Source: a bacterium (GTDB lineage: Bacteria > Desulfobacterota > GWC2-55-46 > S146-80 > JALXFI01). From it: DNA of 7,529 nt. The notes under the pieces were generated by a model that searched no databases, was not told the origin of the DNA, and saw only the letters and a program-made list of their open reading frames with translations. Of the stretch, positions 6,517 to 7,529 are shown in pieces; the stretch's first letter is position 1, and each line of letters opens with the position of its first letter. The position numbers were made by a program, and so were the translations under genes. Where the stretch lies: positions 1 to 7,529 of the forward strand of contig JALXFI010000102.1 of the NCBI GenBank assembly GCA_027069035.1, in the 5' to 3' direction.

Positions 6517-7339
6517 TCATAATTCTGCTTATAGAAGTAAAATGCATGCCAAGGTAATCTGCGACTTCTCTCTGACTGTATCCATATCTTTCCACTGCTT
6601 CGCCTATCTTCTCATTTCTCTTTTGTTTATCTTTTAGTATGTTTTTAGTGAATACTTTGTCAAGTTTAGGTCTGTTTATATAACGCTGGTTTTTTGGAAT
6701 ATCGGAGACATCTTTTTCTCCTTTTATGTAATCGATAAGTTCATCAATAAAACCCTCCTCCCCAAGAAGATTCTGTGCCTTTACTCCTTTCCAGATCGAT
6801 TCAGCCCCTATGCCGGCATTTACAAATTTTCTATATTCCTTCCTATCATAAAATTGGCTAAGTATCCAGCCCCGATTTAAACAAAGATGCGCCTTTTCTC
6901 TGCCTGCAGTACTGCTGTAACTACTCCATTTCCATTCTTCGGGCATCTCTACTATTCCTGCACGTACGGGATTTAAAACTATATATCTGGAAACCTCAAG
7001 GAGATGGCTCTCTTTCTGTATTAAGATGGCTTTGTATCTACCTTGAAAAAGATGCCCAACCCTTGTATGTCGCCTGTTGTATGTCTGGGTGTAGACACCG
7101 TTTAACTGTCTCATTCCTATTGAAAGGTTTGCATCTGGTGTCTCTATGAGAAGGTGATAGTGATTATCCATAAGGCAGTAAGCATGACATAACCAGTTGT
7201 ATCTGTCATTTACCTTATGAAGGGTTTTGAGAAAGGTATCTTTGTCTTGATCGTCCCTGAAAATAGCTTTCTTTTCGTTTCCCCGTGAAGTTACGTGATA
7301 GACTGCTCCAGGGTATTCTATACGTAGAGGCCTTGCCAT
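6506..7339 (-). CDS. REP-associated tyrosine (Y1/HUH) transposase with C-terminal helix-turn-helix
   Basis: The 277-residue protein begins with MARPLRIEYPGAVYHVTSRG, the typical N-terminus of RAYT-type Y1 transposases. The HUH metal motif is H60-Y-H62 in MDNHYHLLIETP. GMRQLNGVYTQTYNRRH (75-91), GHLFQGRYKAIL (95-106) and SRYIVLNPVRAG (117-128) follow; Y119 in the last block is the likely catalytic tyrosine, from my memory of the family. These enzymes nick and rejoin single-stranded DNA at REP-like hairpins. Residues about 245-274 (GEAVERYGYSQREVADYLG and following) form a DnaA/TrpR-like helix-turn-helix, seen in a long RAYT subgroup and absent from short ones. All motifs are intact, so the enzyme may be active. 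The gene is bounded by matching inverted repeats. Its final 11 bases overlap the start of the glycosyltransferase gene. No clear ribosome site precedes the ATG. Confidence 0.93.
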   Translation of the reverse strand: MARPLRIEYPGAVYHVTSRGNEKKAIFRDDQDKDTFLKTLHKVNDRYNWLCHAYCLMDNHYHLLIETPDANLSIGMRQLNGVYTQTYNRRHTRVGHLFQGRYKAILIQKESHLLEVSRYIVLNPVRAGIVEMPEEWKWSSYSSTAGREKAHLCLNRGWILSQFYDRKEYRKFVNAGIGAESIWKGVKAQNLLGEEGFIDELIDYIKGEKDVSDIPKNQRYINRPKLDKVFTKNILKDKQKRNEKIGEAVERYGYSQREVADYLGMHFTSISRIMNEK

Positions 7340-7345
7340 ATTAAA

Positions 7346-7374
7346 CGTCTATCATACCCATATTCTAATGTCAA
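7346..7374 (-). promoter_or_regulatory. Weak promoter candidate for the transposase, inside the right element end
   Basis: On the minus strand a perfect TTGACA (7374-7369) is followed after 17 bases by TAGACG (7351-7346), a poor -10 that is preceded by TG in the extended -10 position. Initiation about seven bases later would fall on or next to the transposase ATG, giving a leaderless transcript, which agrees with the missing ribosome site. The same transcript could run through into the glycosyltransferase and GH130 genes. The -10 match is weak. Confidence 0.3.
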
Positions 7375-7375
7375 C

Positions 7376-7391
7376 ATTAAAGACCTGACCC
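7376..7391 (-). repeat. Right inverted repeat of the RAYT element
   Basis: ATTAAAGACCTGACCC on the plus strand is the exact reverse complement of 6477-6492. Just inside it lies the near-palindrome TAATGTCAACATTA (7366-7379), whose arms can fold as a five-base stem with a four-base loop. The left end likewise has a palindrome at the same relative place. Confidence 0.8.
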
Positions 7392-7449
7392 TACAAGAAA
7401 GCACTGACAGTTGCAATGCCCGCGGTTTTAAGATTGTAATTGACAACTA

Positions 7450-7529
7450 GCACAACATCGTTAACAGCAGAAGTTGCATAACATCGTTAACAGTAATTAA
7501 AAGATATTGTAGCATAACATCGTTAACAT
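7450..7529. repeat. Three copies of an 18-bp direct repeat at the window edge
   Basis: Copies at 7450-7467 (GCACAACATCGTTAACAG), 7476-7493 (GCATAACATCGTTAACAG) and 7512-7529 (GCATAACATCGTTAACAT) differ from each other at one or two positions. The gaps between them are 8 and 18 bases, so the starts are 26 and 36 bases apart, a difference of ten bases or about one helical turn. Each copy contains TAAC/CAAC-ATC-GTTA and the palindrome GTTAAC. The array may continue outside the window. A protein-binding array upstream of the operon or a mobile-element remnant are both possible; no function can be assigned. The stretch between the array and the element (7392-7449) shows no gene. Confidence 0.65.

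Larger units (their letters stand above)
6477..7391 (-). mobile_element. RAYT-type transposable element with imperfectly extended terminal inverted repeats
   Basis: A 16-bp sequence, GGGTCAGGTCTTTAAT, occurs at 6477-6492 and in exact reverse complement at 7376-7391, one copy on each side of the transposase. Three further inner bases match at two positions. Nothing else in the window carries this sequence. The pair encloses about 915 bp holding only the transposase, with about 13 bp between its stop and the left repeat and 36 bp between its start and the right repeat. Outside the right copy, read outward in its own orientation, the motif is GTAGGGTC; GTAG tetranucleotides next to REP hairpins are known for this transposase class. 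No target duplication is visible, as expected for HUH enzymes. Exact outer borders are uncertain by a few bases. Confidence 0.75.

Noticed and set aside
7450..7529. CRISPR array or integron attC sites at the right edge
   Set aside because: The repeats are only 18 bp with gaps of 8 and 18 bases, too short and uneven for CRISPR. The TAAC-ATC-GTTA arrangement superficially recalls attC core boxes, but the three-base interval and lack of a long folded attC body do not fit.

Overview
The window looks like a chromosomal stretch from a moderately AT-leaning Gram-negative-type bacterium or uncultured relative. The style of genes (GT4 and GH130 enzymes beside a REP-associated Y1 transposase with a C-terminal helix-turn-helix) recalls Nitrospirota, Desulfobacterota and similar lineages. 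There is no rRNA or other marker, so the taxonomy is only a weak guess. All five convincing genes lie on the minus strand and read from high to low coordinates.

Layout, in order of transcription. The right edge (about 7392-7529) is non-coding and carries three near-identical 18-bp direct repeats that run up to the window end. Next is a REP-associated tyrosine transposase (6506-7339) bounded by a 16-bp perfect inverted repeat (6477-6492 and 7376-7391), which defines an element of about 915 bp. Its distal end runs into the first codons of a fusion protein (5122-6516) made of a GT4 glycosyltransferase and a type II phosphomannose isomerase (cupin) domain. Six bases later comes a compact GH130 mannoside phosphorylase (4174-5115, GTG start). 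A 93-bp gap with a promoter candidate leads to a longer, divergent GH130 protein (2596-4080). A 108-bp gap with a good promoter candidate leads to a 751-residue protein (232-2487) that joins a GT4-like domain to an alpha-helical, glycosidase-like toroid domain. The last 231 bases are non-coding and hold a hairpin that may be the terminator.

How the genes may work together (inference). Two nucleotide-sugar glycosyltransferases, two GH130 enzymes (a family of beta-mannoside phosphorylases and some hydrolases) and a mannose-6-phosphate isomerase domain are grouped, and none shows a signal peptide or membrane segment. This suggests a cytoplasmic pathway that builds and phosphorolytically recycles a mannose-containing oligo- or polysaccharide, with mannose-1-phosphate as the recovered product and the isomerase domain linking fructose-6-phosphate to mannose-6-phosphate. 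An intracellular mannan reserve or mannosylated compatible-solute system would fit. The exact polymer and linkage cannot be read from the sequence. The transposable element appears to have replaced the native 5' end of the first gene and now supplies its start codon.
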